From positions 1-53,210 of the forward strand of contig CAZMXS010000028.1 in the NCBI GenBank assembly GCA_964570325.1: a stretch of 53,210 nucleotides of DNA, given 5' to 3'. Shown piece after piece: positions 45,043 to 53,210 of the stretch; the stretch's first letter is position 1, and each line of letters opens with the position of its first letter. The translations under genes were made by a program, and so were the position numbers. The notes beneath the pieces are model-generated. The model worked only from the letters and a program-made list of their open reading frames with translations. It was not told the DNA's origin and searched no databases. The DNA comes from CAZMXS01 sp964570325 (GTDB lineage Bacteria > Verrucomicrobiota > Kiritimatiellia > CAIQIC01 > CAZMXS01).

Positions 45043-46500
45043 CTAAGTTGTTTTCCTTCCAAACGCCGCCATCACTTTCTTGAAATCCGATACCGAAATA
45101 ATCCGGAATGAGAACAAAAGCAGAATATAAAACAGGGCGCTGCCGAGGCAAACCGGTATCGGCCAGGAACGCGCGATTTCCGCCCAGTAAACGGTCATGA
45201 TAATCAGCCCGGGCAGCCAGGCTTTGCCAAACCCCGCCAGCATGGGCATAAAGAGGTCTCGGTAGCGCGCCGCCAGCGTCGCGGCCGGGATGGCAAACCC
45301 CAGAACGGTCGCCCACGCCGCGCCGATTGCCCCGTGGCGCGGAATCAGCAGCAGGCCGGCAGCGGCCATCGCCACCCAGCCGCCGCACACGCCGGCCGCG
45401 AACGGACCGGGCCGTTTTTCCAACAAGGCGAAATTCATGCCCGCATAAACCATCAAAGCGGGCGGCAGCGCGGCGCACAGGATGAGGGCGGTCGGATAGA
45501 CGGGGGCGAAGTCCGATCCCAGCCACACTTGGATCAGCGGGCGCCCGGCCAGGACCAGCGTGTGAAACGCAAGGAATACCACCGCGCCGCAGTAGGTCAT
45601 GACCACGCGGTTCCAGCGCGCAATGGTCGCGTGCTCCGCGCGCGCGTGCAGATTGGAAAGCGCCGGCAGCAGCGTCATGAAAATCACACCGAGGAAGGTA
45701 GCCGTCAGCACCAGGAACTGGTTGGCGACATCGTAGTGCGCCACCGACTCCGGCGCGCCGGTGAGCGCCTGGATGAAGACGTTGCCGGAGCGCTGGAGCA
45801 GACTGAACAGGAACGCGGGCACGTAGAAAGCCACCCCGAAAACGAAATACGGCTTGAACTCGGACAACGGCATCCGCGCAAACGGCTGGAACAGCGCGGC
45901 GCGTGTCCAATAGAGGCCGAGCGCCAGCAGGATACACTCGTTGAGCACCAGCGCCCAGAGCGCGCCCGTCAGCCCGCCACGCCAGAACAGCAGCACGACC
46001 AGCGCGAAGGTCGCCGCGCTGCGGACCAGTTCCTTCATGGAATAGCGCGCGATCTCATTGCGGCCGTAAATAAAGGCGAAAAGCGTGCCCTCGATCTTCG
46101 TCAGCACCAGCAATAAACCGAGAATGAGCCACCACACCGGCGCGAACGCGACGCGCCCGGAAAGCAGGAGCGCACCCCCGCCGACCAGCGCCACCCCCAG
46201 CGTAAGCCAGAGACCGTAGAACAACATGGTGTGCAGCAACCGCCCGGAGCCGTCGGCCATTCCCGGCAGGAACCGGCCGAACACCTGGGTCACGCCGACA
46301 TCAGTAAACACATCCAGAATGAGATAAACCGACATAAAGAAAGCGTAACGGCCGTAGGCGGTGTCTCCCATCAGCGGCGGAATGACCACCGCGGAGAGGA
46401 GCACAAACGGATAGCGCAGCATGCGCCAAAGCGTCCCGAGCGAGACGCTGCGCACGGTGTGCTGATGAGACTGGGCCGCGCTGGGATTCGGGTCATCCAT
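45043..46500 (-). CDS. polysaccharide flippase (Wzx/MATE-like)
   Basis: A polytopic membrane protein of 485 residues with about 12-14 hydrophobic segments, opening with RSVSLGTLWRMLRYPFVLLS. This is the oligosaccharide flippase superfamily (RfbX/Wzx, MurJ-related) that moves lipid-linked glycans across the inner membrane. A conserved polar stretch, YDVANQFLVLTATFLGVIFM, is in the usual place for the pseudo-repeat. It lies 65 bases upstream of the GT4 gene on the same strand. The start is uncertain: ATG 46500 has no good Shine-Dalgarno, and a GTG at 46515 or ATG at 46533 are possible. Confidence 0.88.
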   Translation of the reverse strand: MDDPNPSAAQSHQHTVRSVSLGTLWRMLRYPFVLLSAVVIPPLMGDTAYGRYAFFMSVYLILDVFTDVGVTQVFGRFLPGMADGSGRLLHTMLFYGLWLTLGVALVGGGALLLSGRVAFAPVWWLILGLLLVLTKIEGTLFAFIYGRNEIARYSMKELVRSAATFALVVLLFWRGGLTGALWALVLNECILLALGLYWTRAALFQPFARMPLSEFKPYFVFGVAFYVPAFLFSLLQRSGNVFIQALTGAPESVAHYDVANQFLVLTATFLGVIFMTLLPALSNLHARAEHATIARWNRVVMTYCGAVVFLAFHTLVLAGRPLIQVWLGSDFAPVYPTALILCAALPPALMVYAGMNFALLEKRPGPFAAGVCGGWVAMAAAGLLLIPRHGAIGAAWATVLGFAIPAATLAARYRDLFMPMLAGFGKAWLPGLIIMTVYWAEIARSWPIPVCLGSALFYILLLFSFRIISVSDFKKVMAAFGRKTT

Positions 46501-46842
46501 TTTCGACGCCGACACTGTGCCGTTTTCGCGCAAACCGGGGCAAGCGCTTTTTCAGCCGGCAGCGCCCGGCTCATCCGGCTGGGGCCCATGATGCCACGGG
46601 TCATGCTGGTGCTCACAAGCACGATCGCGGGCAATAGCGTCATCTAGTTTTTTGCAAGCGCTTCGTACGGCAATATCCACTTTTCCCCGATTGACTTATT
46701 TGCCGGCAGGGTGCGGCACCCCCGTGGAGCCGTCCGGCAAGCAACATCCGGAGCGCAACCAGTCCCTGCCGGGGCGTTAGCCGCTTTCACCATTTGATTG
46801 CCTGACGCATCCGCCGACTGCTATGCTGGAAAAGTTGAAGTT
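46501..46842. promoter_or_regulatory. divergent control region between flippase and acyltransferase genes
   Basis: These 342 bases contain no gene I can support. The decamer GCAAGCGCTT, with a palindromic AAGCGCTT core, occurs exactly twice, at 46540-46549 and 46654-46663, 114 bases apart. That core is found in many LacI-family operators. A possible extended -10 (TGCTATGCT, 46819-46827) precedes the plus-strand gene. Confidence 0.45.
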
Positions 46843-47583
46843 ATGAGCGAAGCATCGGCCTTCAAAGTCAAGAGCGTGTCGGGCGCATCCGCGTTTCGCA
46901 AGTACCGCGATGTGACGTATGGCGATCTGCCGCTTGGGCGCGTGATCCTGGCAGAAATCATCATTACGCTGTTCGGCGGACTCGGCGGCGCGCTCGGGTT
47001 GGCCTTGCGCCAAATGTTCTATCCCTTCCTTTTTCCAACGATTGGAAAAAAAGTCGTTTTCGGGCGCAATGTGACCATCCGCCATCCGCACAAAATTCGG
47101 ATTGGCGATGGCGTGATCCTTGACGACAATGCCTTGATTGATGCCAAGGGGAGTGACAATCGCGGCATCACGCTCGGTTCGGGCGTATATGTCGGCCGGA
47201 ATACGCTCATCTATTGCAAGAACGGCAACATCACCATCGGCGACCGGGTCAACCTCTCGTCCAACTGCCAGTTGGCTTCGACCCATGACATCACGATCGG
47301 TCCCGACTCGGTCATCGCCGCCTACACCTACTTCATCAGCGGCGGGAGCTATGACTACGCGCCGAATGCGCCGCGCTTCGCTGCGCAGGATGGGTTCATC
47401 ACGAAGGGGCCGCTGATTGTCGGTCCCAACTGCTGGATCGGCGCCGGCGTCGTGGTGCTCGACGGGGTGTGCATCGGCGAACACTGCGTCATCGCCGCCG
47501 GCGCCGTGGTGAACCGGTCCGTGCCCGACCATTCGCTCGCGGGCGGGATTCCGGCGCGCGTGCTCAAATCCATCGCGCCATGA
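46843..47583 (+). CDS. hexapeptide-repeat (LbH) acyltransferase
   Basis: A 246-residue protein whose second half is a left-handed beta helix of hexapeptide repeats (for example VTIRHPHKIRIGDGVILDD, VYVGRNTLIYCKNGNITIG, CWIGAGVVVLDGVCIGEHC) ending in AAGAVVNRSVPDHSLAGGIP, the usual close of O-acetyltransferases. The first 80 residues include a hydrophobic segment (IIITLFGGLGGALGLALR) that may contact the membrane. It is likely to acetylate a sugar in the surface glycan. ATG 46843 (MSEASAFKVKS) is chosen; it overlaps the next gene by four bases at its end. Confidence 0.9.
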   Translation: MSEASAFKVKSVSGASAFRKYRDVTYGDLPLGRVILAEIIITLFGGLGGALGLALRQMFYPFLFPTIGKKVVFGRNVTIRHPHKIRIGDGVILDDNALIDAKGSDNRGITLGSGVYVGRNTLIYCKNGNITIGDRVNLSSNCQLASTHDITIGPDSVIAAYTYFISGGSYDYAPNAPRFAAQDGFITKGPLIVGPNCWIGAGVVVLDGVCIGEHCVIAAGAVVNRSVPDHSLAGGIPARVLKSIAP

Positions 47584-48428
47584 GGCCGGGCCGCGCAGAA
47601 CGTCTGCCGGGGATGGATCCCGCTGTGTTTTTTGACCGTCCGCTGGTCGTCGCCGCGCCGCACATGGATGATGAGGTCCTGGCTTGCGGCGCTTTGCTGG
47701 CGCGCATCGCGGATAAAAGCCGGGTCCGATTTCTCTATGCCACCGATGGCAGCGGTTCAGAAACGCTGCACCTGCCCGGCGTGAAAAGCGAACTCAAGCG
47801 CGACATCCGGGACATCCGCCTCGAGGAAACACGCGCCGCTCTGGCCGCCCTGGGTTACGCCCAGCCGCCGCTCGAACGCCTGGCGGCGGGCGATGGCCGG
47901 GTTGGCGCCCGCGCCGCCGAGTTCCAGGCGTTGCTGGCCGGCCAACTGCGCGCCGCCGGCGCCGGCTTTCTTCTGGCACCATTCCGATTTGACCGTAATC
48001 CGGACCACACGGCAGTCAATGCGGCCTGTCGGCGTGCGCTGCGCGCGCCGGAGTTCGCCGGGGTAACGCTCTTGGAATACTTTGTCTATTATCACAGCCG
48101 CTTCCTGCCTTCCGGCGACATCCGTGATTATTGCCGAGCCGACCGCCTCCTCGCCTGCAACTGCGCGGGCCAAACCGAACTCAAGCGGCAGGCCATCCTG
48201 TGCTTCAAGAGCCAGACCACCTGCTACCAGTCCTGGCAGACGCGGCCGGTGTTGAGCCCGGAACTAATCGCGGAAGCCGCGGCCGGCCCGGAGATATTTC
48301 TCGTTGAAACACCCGCGCAACGCGGGAGCAATCCCTGCCGCCTCCACCCGCTCTGGCTCGGAGGCCTGATCCGAGTGGAACACCGGCTCAAGGTCTGGAA
48401 GGAGCAGATCGGGTTCTGGCTGCGATAG
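47580..48428 (+). CDS. PIG-L family N-acetylglucosaminyl deacetylase
   Basis: A 282-residue zinc-dependent deacetylase of the PIG-L/LmbE family. The metal motif is AAPHMDDEVLACG (H28, D30, D31, E32), and the later HTAVNAACRRAL carries the third ligand histidine. The methionine in PHMDDE replaces the usual proline. Start ATG overlaps the acyltransferase stop (ATGA), so an acetyl-adding and an acetyl-removing enzyme are co-translated. Substrate is probably an N-acetylated sugar intermediate of the same glycan; this is inference from position. Confidence 0.9.
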   Translation: MRPGRAERLPGMDPAVFFDRPLVVAAPHMDDEVLACGALLARIADKSRVRFLYATDGSGSETLHLPGVKSELKRDIRDIRLEETRAALAALGYAQPPLERLAAGDGRVGARAAEFQALLAGQLRAAGAGFLLAPFRFDRNPDHTAVNAACRRALRAPEFAGVTLLEYFVYYHSRFLPSGDIRDYCRADRLLACNCAGQTELKRQAILCFKSQTTCYQSWQTRPVLSPELIAEAAAGPEIFLVETPAQRGSNPCRLHPLWLGGLIRVEHRLKVWKEQIGFWLR

Positions 48429-48474
48429 CTCGCCGGCGGGACGCCCGGTGCAACGAACTCTCAACCCGCTTCGG

Positions 48475-49101
48475 TTATTTCTTCCGGCCGGCGTCCGCGT
48501 TTGGCCGCAATCGCGCCCGCCGCTCAACGGCAAACAGACGCGCGTCGGGCGACAACTCCGTCAGGATCAGATTGAATTCGGCCCGGCTCGCCTGGTCGCA
48601 CAGCATCACGGACAACAGATTGTCCACCGTCCGCCGGGTTGACACGGCGAGTTTCGGATCGCCCGCCTGGACATCGGCCGCGAAGCGCGGCGAAAGCCAG
48701 TAGCGCAAGGTCCGGTCCGGGTCATACCCCAGTTCGGCGATCGCTTTGCGCGCCGCCCGGGAGGCGGTCACGGCATACGTCGTGTCCTGTTTTTCCAGAA
48801 CCATTTGCTGCGTGATATCGCTGGCGGCCGCAAGATAATGCTCCAGGTTTTCGCCAGTCAGCGGCATGACCCCCACCAACGCCGCCGCCGCATCCCCCGG
48901 CTGGACGGGCGCGACCGCCGACCCGGCGGGCCGTACCAGGCCCGCGAACGCGGACACCACGGACGTCTTCCATTGCGCCGCCAGCGGGCTTGCGGCGCGG
49001 CCCCACCACCATATCGCCGCACCCGCGCCGGCCAATACCGCGACCCCCGCCACGGTCGCCCAAGCCATCCGCCGCCGGCTGCATGAACGCGCAGGTTTCA
49101 T
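48475..49101 (-). CDS. membrane-anchored protein of unknown function
   Basis: A 208-residue protein with one N-terminal membrane segment (about 12-34, ending in IWWWG) after a basic start (RSCSRRR), so most of it is periplasmic or secreted. The region 80-195 is helical and charged, with EHYLAAASDITQQMVLEKQD. No family is recognised. It starts seven bases after the GH31 gene, implying one transcript. The ATG lacks a clear Shine-Dalgarno, so it may depend on translation of the upstream gene. Confidence 0.7.
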   Translation of the reverse strand: MKPARSCSRRRMAWATVAGVAVLAGAGAAIWWWGRAASPLAAQWKTSVVSAFAGLVRPAGSAVAPVQPGDAAAALVGVMPLTGENLEHYLAAASDITQQMVLEKQDTTYAVTASRAARKAIAELGYDPDRTLRYWLSPRFAADVQAGDPKLAVSTRRTVDNLLSVMLCDQASRAEFNLILTELSPDARLFAVERRARLRPNADAGRKK

Positions 49102-49108
49102 ACCAATT

Positions 49109-52100
49109 TCACGGCAGAAAGACCCGCGACCGGAAATGGGCGGGCGTGTTGAGTTGATTGGTGAGCGTGATGCTCAAGGCGCCCCCATTGGCCGCGCCGG
49201 GCCGGTTATACCCCAGCGTCCGCCACGCCCCCGCCATCAGGTTGCTGCAATAGGACACATCGTAAAGACGGCTGTTGGTGGTGGGCGCGCCGATGATCAC
49301 GACAAACGGACTGCCCGGCACCGCATTGGTGTCCGCAATGGCCACGCGGGCGAACACGGAGGCGTTGGCGTTGGGATCCGTGTCGGCCCAGTATTCCTGC
49401 AAATTACTGCAACCATCGCCATCCGGGTCGTCATGGTCGCCGGAATTGGCGCCGGTCAACTGGTGGCGATCGCGCCAGTCCTGGGGTATCTGGCTGGGCG
49501 CGCCGGCCCGCATAATCTGAACCACAACACTCGTCGCGGGGCCGGCGCCGGCGGCTCCCGTCAGCACCAGGTGGTTGATGAAGAAATCATAATCCGAGCC
49601 GGCGCCGGCATTGAAATTCCAGGCTCGGAAGGTGGTAATTGTCTGATCGGCGGCCGTGACCAGATTGCCGGCGTTCGTGCGGGTGGCCCCGCCGTACGGA
49701 GTAATCCGGGCGCGGAAAGTGTTGGCGCTCGTCAACGTAAACTCGACCTCCAGGCCGGCGGAGGTCCACCCCACATCAGTGGTCGTACCGCTCATGCTGT
49801 AATACGTGTCGCCGCCGTTGAAGAAGAATTCCCACAGCGTAGTGCCGGAGCCGTTCAACAAGGCCACCCCGGTGCCGCTGCCGGGATTGAGATAACCATT
49901 GTCCATGCACACGGACACGCTCTGCCCCACCGCCAGCGCATTGGTCAACTGGCGCTTGACCTCAGAAAGATTGCCGCTGTTGGCGTAAAGCCCCCAGGCG
50001 GGCTTGCCGATGTTCACGGCATCGCTGTTGCCCATGAACCGCCCGTTCTCGCTGGAGTTGGCCGAGCTGGTGTAAAACTGCCAGGCGCCCCAGCCGTAAC
50101 CGCCGTTGTCCGTATCCATCCAGCCGTCAGCATAGGCGCTGTTGGCCCCGTCATCCTCCGCCAGAACGCCGCCGCCGGTATTGGTGGCCGTGATGACGAT
50201 CAGGTTCGTCCCGTAACCCAGCGCCACGCCGCCGATGGACCACGCAAAGGCGATCGGCAAGACCCCGGCGGCGCCGGTCAGCGTGTTACTCCATTTCAGG
50301 CCAGACCAGTTCAGCGCATTGGCCACGCCCTGCACGGTAAAGGTGGTGGTGGTTTCCGCCACCACGATGGCTGTGGCCGGGTTGGTCACTAACAGGTTCG
50401 GGGGCAAAGGCTCGTTGTCGAGGATCGTAATCGTCTGGGTCGCGAGGACGCCCAAATCGGCCCCAACAACCCCGCCCAGCACGGCCATGAATGTCTCGCC
50501 CCCCTCGTAGGCGCTGTCATCATGGATCCGCACATCGAAGTACTTGTTGTTCGTGTCGCCGGCCGCCCACCCCAGTGTGCCATTGGTGGCGGTGTAATCG
50601 GAACCCGCCAAGGCGGTGCCATTGCTGGTGGCAAAGGCTACGCTGACGGCGCCGGTGGCGGCGCCGGATCGGCTCACATAAACGCGCACGCTCCCTGCGT
50701 GCTCGGCCGCCGCGTTGGTGGCGGCGGTGAATTGCACCGTGTCGTTGACGTCCCCGAAACTCACCCGTAGCGCGGCCGCCGCGCCGTTATCGGGCAACTT
50801 GATGCCAATGCGGCCTTCAGCGGTCATCAACCAGCCCTGCGGCCCCGCGTCGAAGTTGGCCAGGTGATTGAGCGGCGATCCGTTCAGCGTCACGCCATGC
50901 ACCACGGCGGTGCCGGGATTGAAGCAATAGACGTAGAAATCGCGCGTCCCGGTGTTATACGTCCCCTGCTTGGCCTCGATGGTAAATTCCCAGGCGGCGG
51001 CCGTCCGCGTACTGACCATCCGGCGCCGGCTGTATTCGCCCCCGAGATAGTCCCACGTTTCGCCGTCGTCCTCGTACAGGGTAAACTCGCTGGTCCCGCT
51101 TGGCCAGCAGTAGATATCCATCCAGCCAGGCTGGGTCTGGTTGGCGTATTGCATGGCGGCGCTCATGGGAATGATCGCGCCGGAGCGAACGAACAGCGGC
51201 GCCTTGCCCAGCGGGGCGCTGACCGTAACGGTCTGGCCGCCGCCATACTTGTCGCCGGCCGGCTGGGTATTCGGCTGACCGGATGGCCAGTAATACCACT
51301 CGACACCCGGCCCATACGGCAGGTAGACGCTGCGGGTTGTCGCGCCCTCGGTATAGATGGGGGCGGAAAGGATGTAGTCGCCGACCAGGAACTCGTAGTC
51401 GTTCAGGCTGCAGGTGTTGGCGTCAGCATAATAATCGAAAACCGGTGGAACATTCATCGGCTCGCCGGTCTGGGTGGATTCGTAGGCCAGCGTGTAGAGG
51501 TAGGGCATCAGCTTGTAGCGCAGCTTGATCAAGTCACGCATCTGGGTCTTGTACGGCTCGCTGAATCGCCAGGGTTCGCGGTCGGCCGCGCTCTTATCCG
51601 CGTGATTGCGAAAGAACGGCGTGAGACAATTGAACTCGTAGGAGCGAACCATCAGCTCGGCGGAAGCCGTGCCGGCGAATCCGCCGACGTCGTTACCGTA
51701 CCACGCGGCGCCGGCGATCATCGCCCCCATGCCGAAGCGGATGGTCGCGCGCTGGTAGAACCAGTTGGCCCGCGTGTCGCCGCTCCAACTGATTCCATAG
51801 CGCTGCAACCCGGCGTTGCCGGACCGGCTCAGCACGAAGGGCCGTTTGTTGGAATCCTTGGCCAGCATGGTGTTATAGCTCTGACGGGCGCAGCGCAGGC
51901 CAAAGTAGTTATGCTCGTTGGACCACCAGCGCCGCGAGTCCGTGTTGGATGTGCCGAACTTGCCGTCCACCCAGAGCAGGCCGTTGTACGGAATCTGGTC
52001 GCCGCCCTCCGGCTCGGTCAGGTCGTTCCAGATGCCGGCAAAGCCGACACTGTTGAACCAGTTCACAATCCGATCCGACCACCAGGTGTTCATTGGCGTG

Positions 52101-53210
52101 CTGCTGTAGTCAAACCAGGAAACGGCGCCGACATAGATATTACGAGTGACCGTGACGCTGTTGTTGTCCTTGATGAAATGCATGGCGTTGTTGGCATCGG
52201 TGTAGTGGGCCGTGTCGCCCGGCTCGAGCCAGGGCTCGATCAGCGGCACCACCTTGACCCCGCGCGCGGCGCAGTAACTGATCATGCCGGCCGGGTTGGC
52301 GAACTTGGAGTTCATGGTCAGTTGATGCAACTGGCCGTCCGCAAAGTCGCCATCGGCGTCGGCATCCATGTAGTCAATATCGAGATAGACCGCATCCAGC
52401 GGAAAGTCGTCCACGGTGGACTGGTTAGCGATGTATTCGACCCACGCCTGGTTGTCATAACTGAAACGCGAAAGATGGTGGCCGAGGCCCCATTTGGGCA
52501 ACATCGTCGGGCGGCCGGTCAGTTCGGAGTAGCGGTCCATGACCCGGGCCATTGTGTGGTTGGCGCCGCCGCCGATGAAAAAATAATCCATGCGGCCGTC
52601 GCCGGCCTCGAACGAGTAACGCGTCTCGGAGGCGACGTTGAACTTGAAGAGCGGGCGGCAAGGGTTATTAAAAAAAACGCCGTACACAAACGGGGTGCTG
52701 CCGTTGGTGGACGGCTGAACGCCGTAAAAAAACGGGATATTAAGATAGGTCGGGTTCTGATATTCGCCCCAGTTGTAGGTTCCGGTGTTCCAGCAATCAA
52801 TCTCCTTGCCGCGCCGGTTCATGGGACCGCCGTACTCGCCGAGGCCGAAGTAGGCCTGCCCGGCCGGCATGATCTTCTGGCATTTGAGCTTGGAGGAGCC
52901 GGTGCCGCGCTGGCCGGTAAAGTTGTACGCCGCATCGTACTCCATAAAATCTTCCTGCAGCAGATAGTAGCCGCTTTTGTCCTTGAAATGGATTTTGAGC
53001 GGCGTTTTTTCCACCTCCACATCCAGTTGGGCGGTTTGGATCACATATTTGGCGCCCTGGTCGGCGATGGTAGCCGCGGTGGCGGCCCAATTGCTCAATG
53101 GCTTGGCAATCATCGGCTGATCGGTCTCAAACGGCCCGACCCAATGAAAATCCACGCGAACCATATCCGCCGCGAACGGGGTCACCGCGACCGAGCCGCC
53201 GGTGCTGAGC
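49109..53210 (-). CDS. secreted GH31-family alpha-glycosidase, N-terminus beyond window
   Basis: The frame is open to the right edge, so the true start and any signal peptide are outside. The visible 1366 residues hold a GH31 N-terminal beta domain, the catalytic barrel with nucleophile Asp in IWNDLTEPE (codon 52022-52024) and acid/base Asp in SWSGDTRANW (codon 51776-51778), a proximal C-terminal domain and a DUF5110-like part with TLYEDDGETWDY. After that come a Calx-beta domain (VRVYVSRSGAATGAVSV to ITILDNE), a beta-sandwich module starting near AEDDGANSAYADGW, a TSP3-like calcium motif (DPDGDGCSNLQEY) and a C-terminal domain ending HFRSRVFLP. GH31 includes alpha-glucosidases and alpha-xylosidases; specificity is not readable here. 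Confidence 0.92.
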   Translation of the reverse strand, partial: LSTGGSVAVTPFAADMVRVDFHWVGPFETDQPMIAKPLSNWAATAATIADQGAKYVIQTAQLDVEVEKTPLKIHFKDKSGYYLLQEDFMEYDAAYNFTGQRGTGSSKLKCQKIMPAGQAYFGLGEYGGPMNRRGKEIDCWNTGTYNWGEYQNPTYLNIPFFYGVQPSTNGSTPFVYGVFFNNPCRPLFKFNVASETRYSFEAGDGRMDYFFIGGGANHTMARVMDRYSELTGRPTMLPKWGLGHHLSRFSYDNQAWVEYIANQSTVDDFPLDAVYLDIDYMDADADGDFADGQLHQLTMNSKFANPAGMISYCAARGVKVVPLIEPWLEPGDTAHYTDANNAMHFIKDNNSVTVTRNIYVGAVSWFDYSSTPMNTWWSDRIVNWFNSVGFAGIWNDLTEPEGGDQIPYNGLLWVDGKFGTSNTDSRRWWSNEHNYFGLRCARQSYNTMLAKDSNKRPFVLSRSGNAGLQRYGISWSGDTRANWFYQRATIRFGMGAMIAGAAWYGNDVGGFAGTASAELMVRSYEFNCLTPFFRNHADKSAADREPWRFSEPYKTQMRDLIKLRYKLMPYLYTLAYESTQTGEPMNVPPVFDYYADANTCSLNDYEFLVGDYILSAPIYTEGATTRSVYLPYGPGVEWYYWPSGQPNTQPAGDKYGGGQTVTVSAPLGKAPLFVRSGAIIPMSAAMQYANQTQPGWMDIYCWPSGTSEFTLYEDDGETWDYLGGEYSRRRMVSTRTAAAWEFTIEAKQGTYNTGTRDFYVYCFNPGTAVVHGVTLNGSPLNHLANFDAGPQGWLMTAEGRIGIKLPDNGAAAALRVSFGDVNDTVQFTAATNAAAEHAGSVRVYVSRSGAATGAVSVAFATSNGTALAGSDYTATNGTLGWAAGDTNNKYFDVRIHDDSAYEGGETFMAVLGGVVGADLGVLATQTITILDNEPLPPNLLVTNPATAIVVAETTTTFTVQGVANALNWSGLKWSNTLTGAAGVLPIAFAWSIGGVALGYGTNLIVITATNTGGGVLAEDDGANSAYADGWMDTDNGGYGWGAWQFYTSSANSSENGRFMGNSDAVNIGKPAWGLYANSGNLSEVKRQLTNALAVGQSVSVCMDNGYLNPGSGTGVALLNGSGTTLWEFFFNGGDTYYSMSGTTTDVGWTSAGLEVEFTLTSANTFRARITPYGGATRTNAGNLVTAADQTITTFRAWNFNAGAGSDYDFFINHLVLTGAAGAGPATSVVVQIMRAGAPSQIPQDWRDRHQLTGANSGDHDDPDGDGCSNLQEYWADTDPNANASVFARVAIADTNAVPGSPFVVIIGAPTTNSRLYDVSYCSNLMAGAWRTLGYNRPGAANGGALSITLTNQLNTPAHFRSRVFLP

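Noticed and set aside
44978..45937. N-terminal extension of the GT4 gene to 45937
   Set aside because: The added residues are an out-of-frame reading of the flippase gene; the GT-B fold starts cleanly at 44977.
48866..50392. 508-residue plus-strand open frame
   Set aside because: Antisense to the Calx-beta and C-terminal part of the GH31 gene and to the small satellite gene; no domain or start signal.

Overview
The window reads as chromosome from a GC-rich, Gram-negative, rod-shaped bacterium. The evidence for this is a complete mreBCD-mrdA-rodA wall-elongation operon, an OprD-type outer-membrane porin, a type II fatty-acid operon and several very large secreted glycoside hydrolases. Multi-domain hydrolases with LamG, Calx-beta and TSP3-like modules, and a tail ending FRSRVFLP, suggest a PVC-superphylum member such as Kiritimatiellota, Lentisphaerota or Verrucomicrobiota. 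That placement is inference; no rRNA or other decisive taxonomic marker is present.

Layout. At 0-7.2 kb, minus strand, lies the elongasome operon mreB-mreC-mreD-mrdA-rodA followed by a ribonuclease G/E gene; most junctions overlap by 1-4 bases. At 7.5-14.1 kb, minus strand, is a tightly coupled signalling operon: a BvgS-like histidine kinase with two solute-binding sensor domains, a lone receiver protein, a hybrid kinase and an OprD-type porin. At 14.3-20.9 kb, minus strand, is a lipid operon in transcription order coaD, yceD (DUF177), rpmF, plsX, fabH, fabD, fabG, acpP, fabF. At 21-34.5 kb, mostly plus strand, are housekeeping genes: two small secreted proteins, pyruvate kinase, priA, an FmdB zinc ribbon protein, a PEBP protein (minus), metG, a YbaK deacylase, clpS with DUF2017, recD2, a dus tRNA-dihydrouridine synthase and an RRM protein (minus).

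From 34.8 kb on, the content is accessory and aimed at glycans. A 2594-residue secreted GH42-like protein, followed 7 bases later by a stand-alone carbohydrate-binding-like protein, sits behind an AT-rich promoter island. Next come a GT4 glycosyltransferase and a flippase (minus), then a hexapeptide acyltransferase and a PIG-L deacetylase (plus), together resembling a small cell-surface glycan island. Last is a GH31 alpha-glucosidase-like protein, cut by the right edge, followed 7 bases later by a small membrane-anchored protein of unknown function.

Points I consider most worth a second look: the sensor-relay-porin operon, which has no DNA-binding output; the giant GH42-like protein with its satellite and AT-rich operator/promoter region; three separate degenerate arrays with a 7-base period in gene borders; a dispersed 32-base intergenic repeat; a possible uroporphyrinogen-decarboxylase-family fragment abutting rng at the left edge; and the overlapping clpS-DUF2017 pair. 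I saw no CRISPR array, tRNA, rRNA, integrase or insertion sequence.
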